A stretch of 64,000 nucleotides of DNA from contig NZ_CP017689.1 in assembly GCF_001831495.1 (NCBI RefSeq), positions 3,782,001 to 3,846,000 of the forward strand. The letters are read 5' to 3'. Below the pieces are notes generated by a model. It saw only the letters and a program-made list of their open reading frames with translations, did no database searches and was not told the origin of the DNA. Position 1 is the stretch's first letter; every line of letters begins with the position of its first letter. Below, piece by piece: positions 34,595 to 42,231 of the stretch. The DNA comes from Thalassotalea crassostreae. GTDB taxonomy: Bacteria > Pseudomonadota > Gammaproteobacteria > Enterobacterales > Alteromonadaceae. A program made the position numbers and the translations under genes.

Positions 34595-35219
34595 CTTTCG
34601 ATTTCCTACGAGAAAATCCCAAACCAGCTAAACCAAAACTTAGCAGTGCAAGTGAAGCAGGCTCTGGAACTGCTGCGGCTTCACGATATGCCCATACGCT
34701 GTAAGCTGAATGAGAATAAGAAGAGTCAGCATTTGATAAATTGTTATTGCCGATCATGAAGCTACTTTGACGAATATAAGTAGAGCCATCCCAACCTACA
34801 CGTCCAGTATCGTAGGTACCAGAACCATTGTCATAGAAAGCATGAATCCAATTATTTCCACCGAACTCTGTATATGGTGTGTAAACCCCCATTAAATCGT
34901 ACATTAACTGGGCTGGGGCATCATACTGATCTCCAGTATGATAAGTTCCTATGGTCAGTTCAGTTGCACCTGTATTTGTAAAAAATGCTAGTAAATCAGT
35001 TGCATTAGCAACCGTAAAACCACCACCTGCGTAAACACTGCTACTAAAAAAATAATCGACCGATCTTCCTGTCTGTGTTACGAGCGCCCATTCCAAATTA
35101 GTATCTGTATCAAGGACAAGCAATCCATCGCCAGCTGAGGCATAATCAGTATTTATTAAAGTTGCATTGGCGGAATGTGCGTATGCCAAAAAAGCAAGTA
35201 TTGTGATGAGTTTCTTCAT
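34590..35219 (-). CDS. PEP-CTERM sorting-domain protein in a cassette
   Basis: A 209-residue exported protein with a signal peptide (KKLITILAFLAYAHSANA), a DUF1566-like middle (LVLDTDTNLEWALVTQTG, WDGSTYIRQSSFM, AYSVWAYRE) and a C-terminal sorting signal VPEPASLALLSFGLAGLGF followed by RRKSK. Exosortase would cut at the PEP motif in the inner membrane. No exosortase gene is in the window. The stop codon lies in the attC core. Confidence 0.85.
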   Translation of the reverse strand: MKKLITILAFLAYAHSANATLINTDYASAGDGLLVLDTDTNLEWALVTQTGRSVDYFFSSSVYAGGGFTVANATDLLAFFTNTGATELTIGTYHTGDQYDAPAQLMYDLMGVYTPYTEFGGNNWIHAFYDNGSGTYDTGRVGWDGSTYIRQSSFMIGNNNLSNADSSYSHSAYSVWAYREAAAVPEPASLALLSFGLAGLGFSRRKSKA

Positions 35220-35406
35220 TATTATTCTCCGTAAAATATAATTCGTAACAAAAAGCAAAATGCATGCCAAAACCCTATGCCATTGTTTTATCATATTATT
35301 TTACAGAACCCATATTAAAGTCCTGAAATGTGTAAAAATTACTGGCACCTTTTCGCCGCAAATTGTAAAAATATTATACTGATGATCGGTGCCGCTCGTT
35401 TCTCCG

Positions 35407-35505
35407 CCTAACGCCTCATTAAGAGGCAAATTTAACTTGGTTAAAATTCCGGAACGCAGTGACAAAAACCAAGTTAAATTTGTCCAGCTTCAATGACTTG
35501 TTAAG
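35407..35505 (-). repeat. attC 13
   Basis: From CCTAACGCCTC to GACTTGTTAAG, with arms CAAATTTAACTTGG / CCAAGTTAAATTTG, nearly the same as attC 15, 10 and 6. It closes the cassette with the gene at 35513; GTTAAGTGTTAC here matches GTTAAATGTCAC at its start. Confidence 0.85.
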
Positions 35506-35512
35506 TGTTACT

Positions 35513-35758
35513 TTACTCATGATCTACGGGGCTTTCTCCGCCACCAAAAGTTCCATTTCCTCTCTTAACTTCCAGATCCATTGACCGGTTATAATGCCAT
35601 ACAAAAATTGCAGCTAGAAAAGGGATAATCCAGACAAAAACGATTTGCCCTTTTTTTTGAAAAGCATCCAAATCATCTCTTCTCGCAACTTGAATAGAAA
35701 CAATTACATTGATTAAGAGCCAAATTACAGCAAACAAATAGGAGAACTTAAATTCCAT
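35513..35758 (-). CDS. Cassette-borne small membrane protein, 81 aa
   Basis: Two membrane helices (FSYLFAVIWLLINVIVSI and GQIVFVWIIPFLAAIFVW) and a polar Gly-rich tail. It resembles short PLDc_N-like two-helix proteins only in plan. The ATG at 35758 has AAAGGA 6 bases upstream. The function is unknown. Confidence 0.6.
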   Translation of the reverse strand: MEFKFSYLFAVIWLLINVIVSIQVARRDDLDAFQKKGQIVFVWIIPFLAAIFVWHYNRSMDLEVKRGNGTFGGGESPVDHE

Positions 35759-35777
35759 AACCAATCCTTTGTGACAT

Positions 35778-35877
35778 TTAACGCCTTACTAAGAGGCGAA
35801 TGATACTGGCACATGTTTTTGCGTTGTTTGCAAAAACTGTGACAGTGTTATTTGTCCTATTGAGTAACTTGTTAAAC
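35778..35877 (-). repeat. attC 12
   Basis: From TTTAACGCCTTACTAAG to AACTTGTTAAAC, with the distinctive loop TTTTTGCGTTGTTTGCAAAA shared with attC 7 and, in a changed form, attC 1. It closes the second HigBA cassette (core GTTAAACCGC versus GTTAAATCGC). Confidence 0.85.
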
Positions 35878-35881
35878 CGCA

Positions 35882-36178
35882 TTATGCCACTTGAAAATTA
35901 TACGGTGAAACATGTAATGAGCTTTGCTCTTGTCTTGTTCTCCATAAATCATGTGCATTCTGTAAACGAAGCCAATGATCTGCTGATGGTTTTCCAAAAG
36001 CTAATTCAAGACGGACAGCCATCTCGGGGGTTACAGACCCTTTTGCATTTAAAACTTTAGATAAAGTTTTTCGACTTACATCAAGGTGCTTTGCAACATC
36101 CGTGATCGTTAACTCTAAAGAGTCGATCACTAACTCTTTTAATATTTCCCCCGGATGTGCAGGGTTAAACATAGCCAT
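35882..36178 (-). CDS. higA: HigA-type antitoxin (second cassette copy)
   Basis: A 98-residue XRE antitoxin with HPGEILKELVIDSLELT, helix-turn-helix VAKHLDVSRKTLSKVLN and VTPEMAVRLELAFG. It differs from the 31758 copy throughout, so the two systems are probably independent acquisitions, not a recent duplication. It overlaps its toxin gene by one base. Confidence 0.92.
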   Translation of the reverse strand: MAMFNPAHPGEILKELVIDSLELTITDVAKHLDVSRKTLSKVLNAKGSVTPEMAVRLELAFGKPSADHWLRLQNAHDLWRTRQEQSSLHVSPYNFQVA

Positions 36179-36456
36179 TAGTGGTAATCCTCATAATTTA
36201 CAATTTCAACGTCACGTCCAATAAATCTATACGTTATGCGCCAATTCCCGTTTACTCGAACTGACCATACGCCTTTCCTGTCACCTTTAAGTTGATGCAT
36301 AAATAAACCAGGTAGATCCATATCGTCTGGTTCTTCTGCTTGATCTAAGTTAGCAAGAATTAGACGTAGTTTCTTTTCGTGCTTTTTCTGGATTCCTACA
36401 GTACTACCTGAAGAGTAGAACTTTCGAAGACCTTTATGAATGAAACTTTTAATCAT
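36178..36456 (-). CDS. higB: HigB-type toxin (second cassette copy)
   Basis: A 92-residue toxin starting IKSFIHKGLRKFYSSGS with QLKGDRKGVWSVRVNGNWRI and VEIVNYEDYH. All usual blocks are present, so it looks functional. The pair has its own short promoter region between 36457 and attC 11, which would allow expression deep in the array. Confidence 0.92.
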   Translation of the reverse strand: MIKSFIHKGLRKFYSSGSTVGIQKKHEKKLRLILANLDQAEEPDDMDLPGLFMHQLKGDRKGVWSVRVNGNWRITYRFIGRDVEIVNYEDYH

Positions 36457-36530
36457 AACTTGATTGTAACCCGAAAGGTATCGCTCCGCAACCCTTAAGG
36501 TTACATACTAGATGCGTACTTTGACATGCG

Positions 36531-36628
36531 ATTTAACGCCTCACTAAGAGGCAAATAATAGTTGGTTAAAATAAGCGACGAAGGAGCAAAAACCAACTGT
36601 TATTTGTCCTTTTGAGTGCCTTGTTAGA
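36531..36628 (-). repeat. attC 11
   Basis: From ATTTAACGCCTC to GCCTTGTTAGAGG with arms AATAATAGTTGG / CCAACTGTTATT. It closes the metallo-beta-lactamase cassette: GTTAGAGGCCT occurs here and at the cassette start (11 bases). Confidence 0.85.
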
Positions 36629-37337
36629 GGCCTTTTTCACCTAGAGCAAGTTTCGCGGTATGTTTAAGTAAACTTATATCACCGATTTTCCCATGCCCCG
36701 GTACTACCCTCTCTACGTTAGGGTACTTATTAATAACGTTTTGAATTGATATAGGCCAGTCTTTCACTGATGCATGTCCCGTATAACCTAAGCCTTTACT
36801 CTCAATACTTTTAACAAAACACCCGCCAAAAAGAATTTTTTCCTTTGGAAGCCAAACAACAATATTATCCCGTGAGTGACCAGCACCAGGATAAAATATT
36901 TCTATTTTATTAGTAAGTAATTCATTATTTTTGATTTCGTGGCTAGATTCTTCTCTCTTCTTAGATTTGAGTAGTTTATTAGTTAATGGTGTAGCATAAG
37001 TTTTTATTTCTAAGCTGTTAAGGAATGAAAGTCCACCGCTAGCATCTTTATGGAAGTGTGTAACTACAGCACTTTTGAGTGTTAATTTTTTTGATGTAAT
37101 CCACTCTACTAATTTCTTTGTATCTTTGACTGTCCATGGTGTATCTATAATGTGTGCATTTGATCCATCAACAACAACTAAACCTGATGCACCTACCATT
37201 CCATAAGAACCAACCTTTTTATATGAAATGTGCTGATAAACATTATCAGCTAGCTTAGTAACTTTGAATTTAGGCACTTTTTCACTAGCAAATGTAATAT
37301 TCGAAATGATAATGCAAAGAAAGATAATATATCTCAT
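36624..37337 (-). CDS. Subclass B1 metallo-beta-lactamase (IMP-like) in an integron cassette
   Basis: A 237-residue periplasmic enzyme with a signal peptide (MRYIIFLCIIISNITFA). All B1 zinc ligands are seen: HFHKDASGG (His116, His118, Asp120), GAGHS (His196), GGCFVK (Cys221, Lys224) and VPGHGKIGD (His263). The blocks IEIFYPGAGHSRDNIVVWLP and KILFGGCF are very close to IMP-type carbapenemases. Tyr or another residue replaces Asn233 in the GLGYTG loop. The ATG at 37337 fits the signal peptide; the longer frame enters attC 10. It should hydrolyse beta-lactams including carbapenems, which is untested. Confidence 0.9.
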   Translation of the reverse strand: MRYIIFLCIIISNITFASEKVPKFKVTKLADNVYQHISYKKVGSYGMVGASGLVVVDGSNAHIIDTPWTVKDTKKLVEWITSKKLTLKSAVVTHFHKDASGGLSFLNSLEIKTYATPLTNKLLKSKKREESSHEIKNNELLTNKIEIFYPGAGHSRDNIVVWLPKEKILFGGCFVKSIESKGLGYTGHASVKDWPISIQNVINKYPNVERVVPGHGKIGDISLLKHTAKLALGEKGL

Positions 37338-37348
37338 AAGTCGACAGG

Positions 37349-37450
37349 CCTCTAACGCCTCATTGAGAGGCAAATTTAACTTGGTTAAAATTCCGGCACG
37401 CAGTGACAAAAACCAAGTTGAATTTGTCCTGCTTGAATGACTTGTTAGAG
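37349..37450 (-). repeat. attC 10
   Basis: From CCTCTAACGCCTC to GACTTGTTAGAG, with arms CAAATTTAACTTGG / CCAAGTTGAATTTG. It closes the Excalibur cassette; the core GTTAGAG-TTTTC pairs with GTTAGATGTTTTC at that cassette's start, allowing one base gap. Confidence 0.85.
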
Positions 37451-37453
37451 TTT

Positions 37454-37768
37454 TCAATCATATCTATTGAACTGTCTTTCACAAGGTATTCCATCGTTAT
37501 CACCATCCATTTTCGTGTTAGGACAATGCCTGATAAAATACTTAGCCTCTTCATAAGACCTCATTTGAGAGCAATGCTGTCTACCATCACATTTAAAGCG
37601 CGATTTTGGCTTTGCGATTTCCTTAGCTTTAGACAGTGTTTGAATAGCAGCACTGTTTGAAAACTTGACTGCGGCACTACTTTTATTAGGTTCAACAGTT
37701 TCACTATTCTTAAGAGAATACTGCCAAGCACCTAAACATATAAGAATTAGAATTAATAATTTTTTCAA
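37454..37768 (-). CDS. Excalibur-domain protein (cassette)
   Basis: A 104-residue protein with an N-terminal membrane helix or signal (KKLLILILICLGAWQYS) and a C-terminal Excalibur domain: KCDGRQHCSQMRSYEEAKYF and CPNTKMDGDNDGIPCE, the latter a DxDxDGxxCE calcium-binding loop. It would act outside the cytoplasm. The start is a TTG at 37768. The role is unknown; similar domains follow nucleases. Confidence 0.8.
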   Translation of the reverse strand: MKKLLILILICLGAWQYSLKNSETVEPNKSSAAVKFSNSAAIQTLSKAKEIAKPKSRFKCDGRQHCSQMRSYEEAKYFIRHCPNTKMDGDNDGIPCERQFNRYD

Positions 37769-37792
37769 TTTAACATCATCCCTGAGAAAACA

Positions 37793-37892
37793 TCTAACGC
37801 CTCAATAAGAGGCTTTTATTAGTTGGTTAAAATTTGAAGCGAAGCGGAACTCAACCAACTGATAAAAGTCCTGCTTGATTGCCTTGTTAGGT
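37793..37892 (-). repeat. attC 9
   Basis: From TCTAACGCCTC to GCCTTGTTAGGTG, with arms CTTTTATTAGTTGG / CCAACTGATAAAAG. It closes the small membrane-protein cassette (GTTAGGTGTT at both places). Confidence 0.85.
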
Positions 37893-38150
37893 GTTGAACT
37901 TAGCCCAAAACACAACGAAATAACAAATAGACATAACAGCCATAATAAGTAATGAAAAAGGCTTGCGAACCAACTTCTCTTTAGCTAACCAATTAACCAA
38001 AAATACTCCGATAACTAACCAAGCTAAAAACAATAAAACTGATAAAACAATATAGCTTTGAAAAAGCAATTGAGTTGCACCAAATGGGATACCCATCAGG
38101 AGCAGAAGAATTACTCTTCCAAATGTTGAATTTCCAGTTTCAATTTTCAC
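37887..38150 (-). CDS. Cassette-borne membrane protein, 87 aa
   Basis: Three membrane helices (ILLLLMGIPFGATQLLF, LSVLLFLAWLVIGVFLV, LLIMAVMSICYFVVF). No family is recognised. I chose the GTG at 38150, just inside the cassette boundary; a longer open frame runs back into attC 8. The stop codon lies in the attC 9 core. Confidence 0.55.
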   Translation of the reverse strand: MKIETGNSTFGRVILLLLMGIPFGATQLLFQSYIVLSVLLFLAWLVIGVFLVNWLAKEKLVRKPFSLLIMAVMSICYFVVFWAKFNT

Positions 38151-38157
38151 TAAAACA

Positions 38158-38232
38158 CCTAACGCCTTTATAACGGGCAAAGTGCGTAGCACTTTGTCCA
38201 GCCAAAGGCGTTCGTTGATAAACTTGTTATAT
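38158..38232 (-). repeat. attC 8
   Basis: A short site of about 75 bases from CCTAACGCCTTTATAACG to AACTTGTTATATG with an inner hairpin AAAGTGCGTAGCACTTT. It closes the lipoprotein cassette: GTTATATGCTATT here versus GTTATACGCTCTT at its start. Confidence 0.85.
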
Positions 38233-38233
38233 G

Positions 38234-39166
38234 CTATTCACAATATGGATGGCCGAATTCTCGTTGGCAAAGAGCTATTGCGGCATTCATTTCTTCTATT
38301 CTGTTACAGCTTCCTGCTTCGGCCAACTTAATTCGAAGTTGCTTTTGACGGTTGGTTTTATATGGAACCTTTATTGTTTTAGGCGAACCATATGATCCGC
38401 ATGAAAAGGTATGAGAATAAGACTTGTAACCCTTAGATGTCGATGATTTTGGCACGCTGCTTGACGACAAACCATCTAAGCCGGATGAAGAGTATTGATT
38501 TGAGTTTCGTGCGATTCCTTGTGCAAGCTGAGTGAAAATTGAAGAACCACCCCGACTATTTTTAGCGGCATCTTCTAACCGTCGTGCTTCCTTAGGAGAT
38601 ATATATGGCACCAAATATGTTTCTAGAATATCCTCGCTCGTTCCGTGATGCTTCGATGAAATGGTTTCCTCTACGGTATTGTCTGAATAGTAATAAACTC
38701 GATATTCCTTCGCATAACTAAAGTCATTACTAAATTTAAGGACTGTGTTGCCGTAAAAACCTCCACCATACAAAGCTAGCTCGCTCCCTTTTAGTCTTCC
38801 GTAAAGATTAGCTGTCGATGGATTGCTGCGACATCCGACCTTCCTCCTTTTTACTTTATAAGTATTTTTCGAGTGGTGCGTAATACTATAGGTTTGGTGG
38901 CTGTCTTCAATTTTTCTTCCTTGACACCCTCCAGACCCCTTTCCAAACCAAGTGTCGCTATCAACTTTTATTATATAGCTTAACTTTTCTAGTCGAATAT
39001 TTCTAAATGGGGGGGTTATGTTCGCTTTTGGATATTTTTGATCAAAGGTTTTCTGTGTAAGCCAAACGGTTTTAGGGCCGCTGTATGTCTGACACCCTAT
39101 TAGGAATATAGAGATGATAGAAAAACATAATAAGGTAAAGTGTTTCTTTATATGAGTCATAGCCAT
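38234..39166 (-). CDS. Cassette-borne lipoprotein, 310 aa
   Basis: The largest cassette protein. Its signal peptide ends in the lipobox FLIGC, so it should be a lipoprotein. The mature part has Gly- and Ser-rich stretches (GKGSGGCQGRKIED, SSSGLDGLSSSS) and a C-terminal domain with four Cys (SCGSYGSPKTI, GSCNRIEEMNAAIALCQREF, PYC). No family is recognised. The 243-base leader (39167-39409) belongs to the same cassette and may hold its promoter. Confidence 0.7.
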   Translation of the reverse strand: MAMTHIKKHFTLLCFSIISIFLIGCQTYSGPKTVWLTQKTFDQKYPKANITPPFRNIRLEKLSYIIKVDSDTWFGKGSGGCQGRKIEDSHQTYSITHHSKNTYKVKRRKVGCRSNPSTANLYGRLKGSELALYGGGFYGNTVLKFSNDFSYAKEYRVYYYSDNTVEETISSKHHGTSEDILETYLVPYISPKEARRLEDAAKNSRGGSSIFTQLAQGIARNSNQYSSSGLDGLSSSSVPKSSTSKGYKSYSHTFSCGSYGSPKTIKVPYKTNRQKQLRIKLAEAGSCNRIEEMNAAIALCQREFGHPYCE

Positions 39167-39409
39167 TAATTTTGTCCTTAATTATTTATTCTGAGGTTAG
39201 GCATATCTCACGTAGCGGTGTGCGATAGCGTGTCCATTCACGAACTAGCGATTCTGCCTAGTCTTTCGCCGTTAGTTAAAATCCGCCAAAATCTCAAGGA
39301 AATCTTGGAGTAGGTCAATAATATCTAGATAAATATTAACTGAAATATTTTTAGTTACAGAGAAATATTCATCACCAGAATATTCTTACAGTCTGTCAAG
39401 GTCAAGAGC

Positions 39410-39510
39410 GTATAACGCCAAGCTAAGTGGCTATTAATAATGGCGCTGCTTTTGCGTTGTTTGCAAAAACTGTGACAGTGTTAATTGTCCAATTGAGCGC
39501 CTTGTTATAT
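39410..39510 (-). repeat. attC 7
   Basis: From GTATAACGCCAAGC to GCCTTGTTATAT, with the TTTTGCGTTGTTTGCAAAA centre also found in attC 12. It closes the cassette with the 73-residue protein (GTTATATTTAAA matches over 12 bases). Confidence 0.85.
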
Positions 39511-39732
39511 TTAAATTTTTGATTTTTTAGGGCGTATTATCCCTAGCAAAGTAATAAAACCACCAATACCACTACTTACAAAAAATGGAACGGTGTTTAT
39601 GTCGATACTACCGGCATAGCCAGACGCTAAAACAGACATCATAGAGCTTACCTGAATGGTGTACCCTAATGTCGCGGCGATAACGATTAATGCTCCTGCG
39701 ACAATTAGTGAAATATTAATTTTATAATCCAT
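39511..39732 (-). CDS. Cassette-borne small membrane protein, 73 aa
   Basis: Two membrane helices (ISLIVAGALIVIAATLGYTI and VPFFVSSGIGGFITLLGII) and a basic C-terminus RPKKSK. No family is recognised. It lies between attC 7 and the IS-split attC 6. Confidence 0.6.
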   Translation of the reverse strand: MDYKINISLIVAGALIVIAATLGYTIQVSSMMSVLASGYAGSIDINTVPFFVSSGIGGFITLLGIIRPKKSKI

Positions 39733-39751
39733 TTCCGATTTACGCCTTTAA

Positions 39752-39845
39752 ATATAACGCCTCATTAAGAGGCAAATTTAACTTGGTTAAAATCTCGAAC
39801 GCAGTGACAAAAACCAAGTTAAATTTGTCCTGCTTGAATGACTTG
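39752..39845 (-). repeat. attC 6, left part, split by the second IS
   Basis: Starts ATATAACGCCTC and is cut after GACTTG. The rest of the core (TTATATTTTAC) lies at 41423. GTTATATTTTAC matches the cassette start next to attC 5 over 12 bases. Confidence 0.85.
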
Positions 39846-39922
39846 ATACTTATTGAGCCTTCTCCCCGAAGTCTAGCGATAAACTAGACTTCAAGGCGAC
39901 CAAACCAAAAGGAGAACACTCA

Positions 39923-40966
39923 ATGAAATTCTATACTAATTCTCACCCTTTTTATTGTGGGATCGATCTTCATTCACGTATTTTGTACGTGTGCATTATT
40001 GATAATGAAGGAAAAACTGTTTTACATCAACAGATTAAAGCAGATAAGCAACAACTATTAAATTTACTAAAACCTTACATTGGCCATGTCGTTGTTGGTG
40101 TTGAATGTATGCATTGCTGGTATTGGGTTAGTGATTGGTGTGAAGAATATAGTATTGATTTTATTCTAGGCCATGCACTTTATATGAAAGCTATTCATGG
40201 TGGGAAAGCCAAAAACGACAAAATAGATTCTTATAAAATTGCCTGTTTAATGCGTGGCGGTAACTTCCCTCTTGCTTACGTTTACCCTTCAAGAATGCGT
40301 GCAACTCGCGACTTACTCAGACGACGAACTCATGTTGTTAGGCACGGTGCTGATTTAAAAGCACATGTCGTTAATACCGACAGCCAATATAATTTACCGT
40401 CTCAAGCACTCAATCTGAAAAATATATCAGCCAGAGAAGGCTTAAAACACCATTACGAGGACCCTGTTATTCAGCGAACCATCGAGCTGGATATGGTGTT
40501 ACTTGATTGCTATGCAAAAGAGTTAAAGAAAGTAGAATGGTTTATCGAAAAACAAGCGAAAGAGCACCACGGTTGTTATTTATCATTAATACGCACCTTT
40601 CCTGGTATCGGACAAATTCTTGGGTTAACCATTCTTTATGAAATTGGTGAGATTTGCCGATTTGAATCCGTTCAAAACTTTGCCTCTTATAGTCGACTCG
40701 TAAAGTGTAAAGCCGAGTCAGCAGGTAAAATTTATGGTACTAGCGGCAATAAGATTGGAAATGGCTATCTAAAGTGGGCATTTAGCGAAGCCGCGGTTCT
40801 GTATCTGCGCGGTAACGATAGAGCGAAAAACCATCTAAGCAAACTGCAAAAACGCATGAGCAAAGGCAAAGCACTCTCTGCGTTAGCGCATAAAATAGGT
40901 CGTTGTGTGTATTACATGCTGAAAAACAAAACGGTATTTGATGAAGATAAATTTTTAAAAGGTTAA
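39923..40966 (+). CDS. IS110/IS1111 family DEDD transposase, copy 2
   Basis: Identical in protein to the transposase at 32542 (347 residues), with the same Asp15, Glu61, Asp99 and Asp102 and the same ribosome-binding site. It is intact and presumably active. Confidence 0.95.
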   Translation: MKFYTNSHPFYCGIDLHSRILYVCIIDNEGKTVLHQQIKADKQQLLNLLKPYIGHVVVGVECMHCWYWVSDWCEEYSIDFILGHALYMKAIHGGKAKNDKIDSYKIACLMRGGNFPLAYVYPSRMRATRDLLRRRTHVVRHGADLKAHVVNTDSQYNLPSQALNLKNISAREGLKHHYEDPVIQRTIELDMVLLDCYAKELKKVEWFIEKQAKEHHGCYLSLIRTFPGIGQILGLTILYEIGEICRFESVQNFASYSRLVKCKAESAGKIYGTSGNKIGNGYLKWAFSEAAVLYLRGNDRAKNHLSKLQKRMSKGKALSALAHKIGRCVYYMLKNKTVFDEDKFLKG

Positions 40967-41020
40967 GTCGCACAATGGCGTGAGCCTAAAGCCTAACTCG
41001 CTGGTTAAGAGCATGAACTA

Positions 41021-41231
41021 TCATCGTCGTTTAATCACTATTTGATGATGATTATGCCAAGTTGTCCAAGCCCATATTGCTTGATTAGACACGCCATTGG
41101 TGCGCATACAAACAATAAGCAAAATCGTTTACACCTTAGCTAAGCCTGAAACTAACTGAACGTTTGAATCACTTTGCTTGAATAGTGCTAGTCAAAGGTT
41201 AACCGAAGAATGTCTAGTGCCCCTATTTTCA
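41021..41231 (+). ncRNA. Candidate bridge/seekRNA region of IS copy 2
   Basis: Same sequence as 33640-33850, including the two target-like segments GTTTGAATCACTTTG and TGCTTGAAT. The transcript and its ends are inferred. Confidence 0.4.
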
Positions 41232-41245
41232 CCAAGGAGGATGGA

Positions 41246-41353
41246 ATGATAGGCAGTGATGAGATCACATTAAGAGAGCCTCAATATGTGTTTGCAGTAA
41301 ACGATGATTTAATTGCAAAGCGACAGAACGAAGCAGACGTTTTTGCTAATTGA
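41246..41353 (+). CDS. 35-codon ORF in the IS 3' region, copy 2
   Basis: Same small frame and AAGGAGGA site as at 33865. Its conservation here is not independent evidence because the IS copies are identical. Confidence 0.45.
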   Translation: MIGSDEITLREPQYVFAVNDDLIAKRQNEADVFAN

Positions 41354-41422
41354 TATAAGAGGTGGCTGCTACGCAACCACAGAATTTCTAGTGCTTATTT
41401 GACAGGAAAAGGCTCATATGTG

Positions 41423-41656
41423 TTATATTTTACTTTTACCTTTACTAAATGAGTACCTCTGAAGCTTTGTTAGCAAACGTTCAATAGTTGTAAAACACAT
41501 ACCCCAAATCAGTATAGAGTAAATAGAAAAAGTATCGATATTTCGGATACTTATTTTACTTGTATCGTAACCCGCAAGAATGAATAGCTCACCAGTAATA
41601 ACTACAGCTAAAATAAACTTAATAAAGCTACAAATAAAAGAATTCACATTATTCAT
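41423..41656 (-). CDS. Cassette-borne membrane protein, 77 aa
   Basis: Two membrane helices (FIKFILAVVITGELFILAG and YSILIWGMCFTTIERLL) with a basic tail. No family is recognised. Its stop codon is the first triplet after the IS and falls in the attC core; the insertion therefore did not change the protein. Confidence 0.6.
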   Translation of the reverse strand: MNNVNSFICSFIKFILAVVITGELFILAGYDTSKISIRNIDTFSIYSILIWGMCFTTIERLLTKLQRYSFSKGKSKI

Positions 41657-41679
41657 TTTGACTCATCGATCTTGGTAAA

Positions 41680-41781
41680 ATATAACGCCCACATAAGGGG
41701 CGCAAAATACTTGGCTAAAATTAGTGAGGAACGAACGCCAGCCAAGTGTTTTGCGTCCATTCCTTAATGTTCTTGTTATGC
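41680..41781 (-). repeat. attC 5
   Basis: From ATATAACGCCCAC to TTCTTGTTATGC, with arms GCAAAATACTTGGC / GCCAAGTGTTTTGC. It closes the zinc-ribbon membrane-protein cassette (GTTATGC at both ends). Confidence 0.85.
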
Positions 41782-42042
41782 TGTAATTTGCATATTATTT
41801 AATTTACTTTTATTAGCGATATAAAAGCAAGCCATTGATAGAAAGAACATAAAAAGGCTGTTTGTGGATGTAAAAGCTCCAAAAAATATAGCACTCGCGG
41901 CAAAAGTTATAGAGTAAACATAATAGCTTTTAGTTTTAATTTTATGATTACAATATGGGCATGTAATATCTTTTGAAAATATACTTTTAAGTGCATCAAA
42001 AAATGATATTTCGTTAACACATGCACTACACTGGGACTTCAC
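41776..42042 (-). CDS. Cassette-borne zinc-ribbon membrane protein, 88 aa
   Basis: Two CxxC pairs (CSACVNEISFFDA, CPYCNHK) form a zinc ribbon; two membrane helices follow (VYSITFAASAIFFGAF, SLFMFFLSMACFYIA). I chose the GTG at 42042 because AAGGAAG lies 8 bases upstream; an ATG seven codons earlier lies inside the cassette junction itself. The function is unknown. Confidence 0.6.
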   Translation of the reverse strand: MKSQCSACVNEISFFDALKSIFSKDITCPYCNHKIKTKSYYVYSITFAASAIFFGAFTSTNSLFMFFLSMACFYIANKSKLNNMQITA

Positions 42043-42061
42043 TATGATTCTTCCTTGCTGC

Positions 42062-42154
42062 ATAACGCCTCTTTAAGAGGCAAATAATATGTTGGCTAAA
42101 ATAAGCGACGCAGGAGCAAAAGCCAACTATTATTTGTCCTGCTTTAATGACTTG
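42062..42154 (-). repeat. attC 4, left part, split by the third IS
   Basis: Starts ATAACGCCTCTTTAAGAGG and is cut after GACTTG. The rest of the core (TTAGGTTTT) lies at 43732; GTTAGGTTTT matches the cassette start next to attC 3 over 10 bases. Confidence 0.85.
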
Positions 42155-42231
42155 ATACTTATTGAGCCTTCTCCCCGAAGTCTAGCGATAAACTAGACTT
42201 CAAGGCGACCAAACCAAAAGGAGAACACTCA

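Larger units (their letters stand above)
39846..41422 (+). mobile_element. IS1111-type element, copy 2
   Basis: The same 1577-base element as copy 1, with sub-terminal repeats at 39855-39865 and 41405-41415 and the same insertion point in an attC core. I saw no base difference from copy 1, so the copies are recent. Confidence 0.92.

Noticed and set aside
39190..39290. attC-like palindrome GTTAGGCA...TGCCTAG in the lipoprotein cassette leader
   Set aside because: The order of the cores is reversed compared with an attC (GTTA first), and the cassette borders on both sides are already explained.
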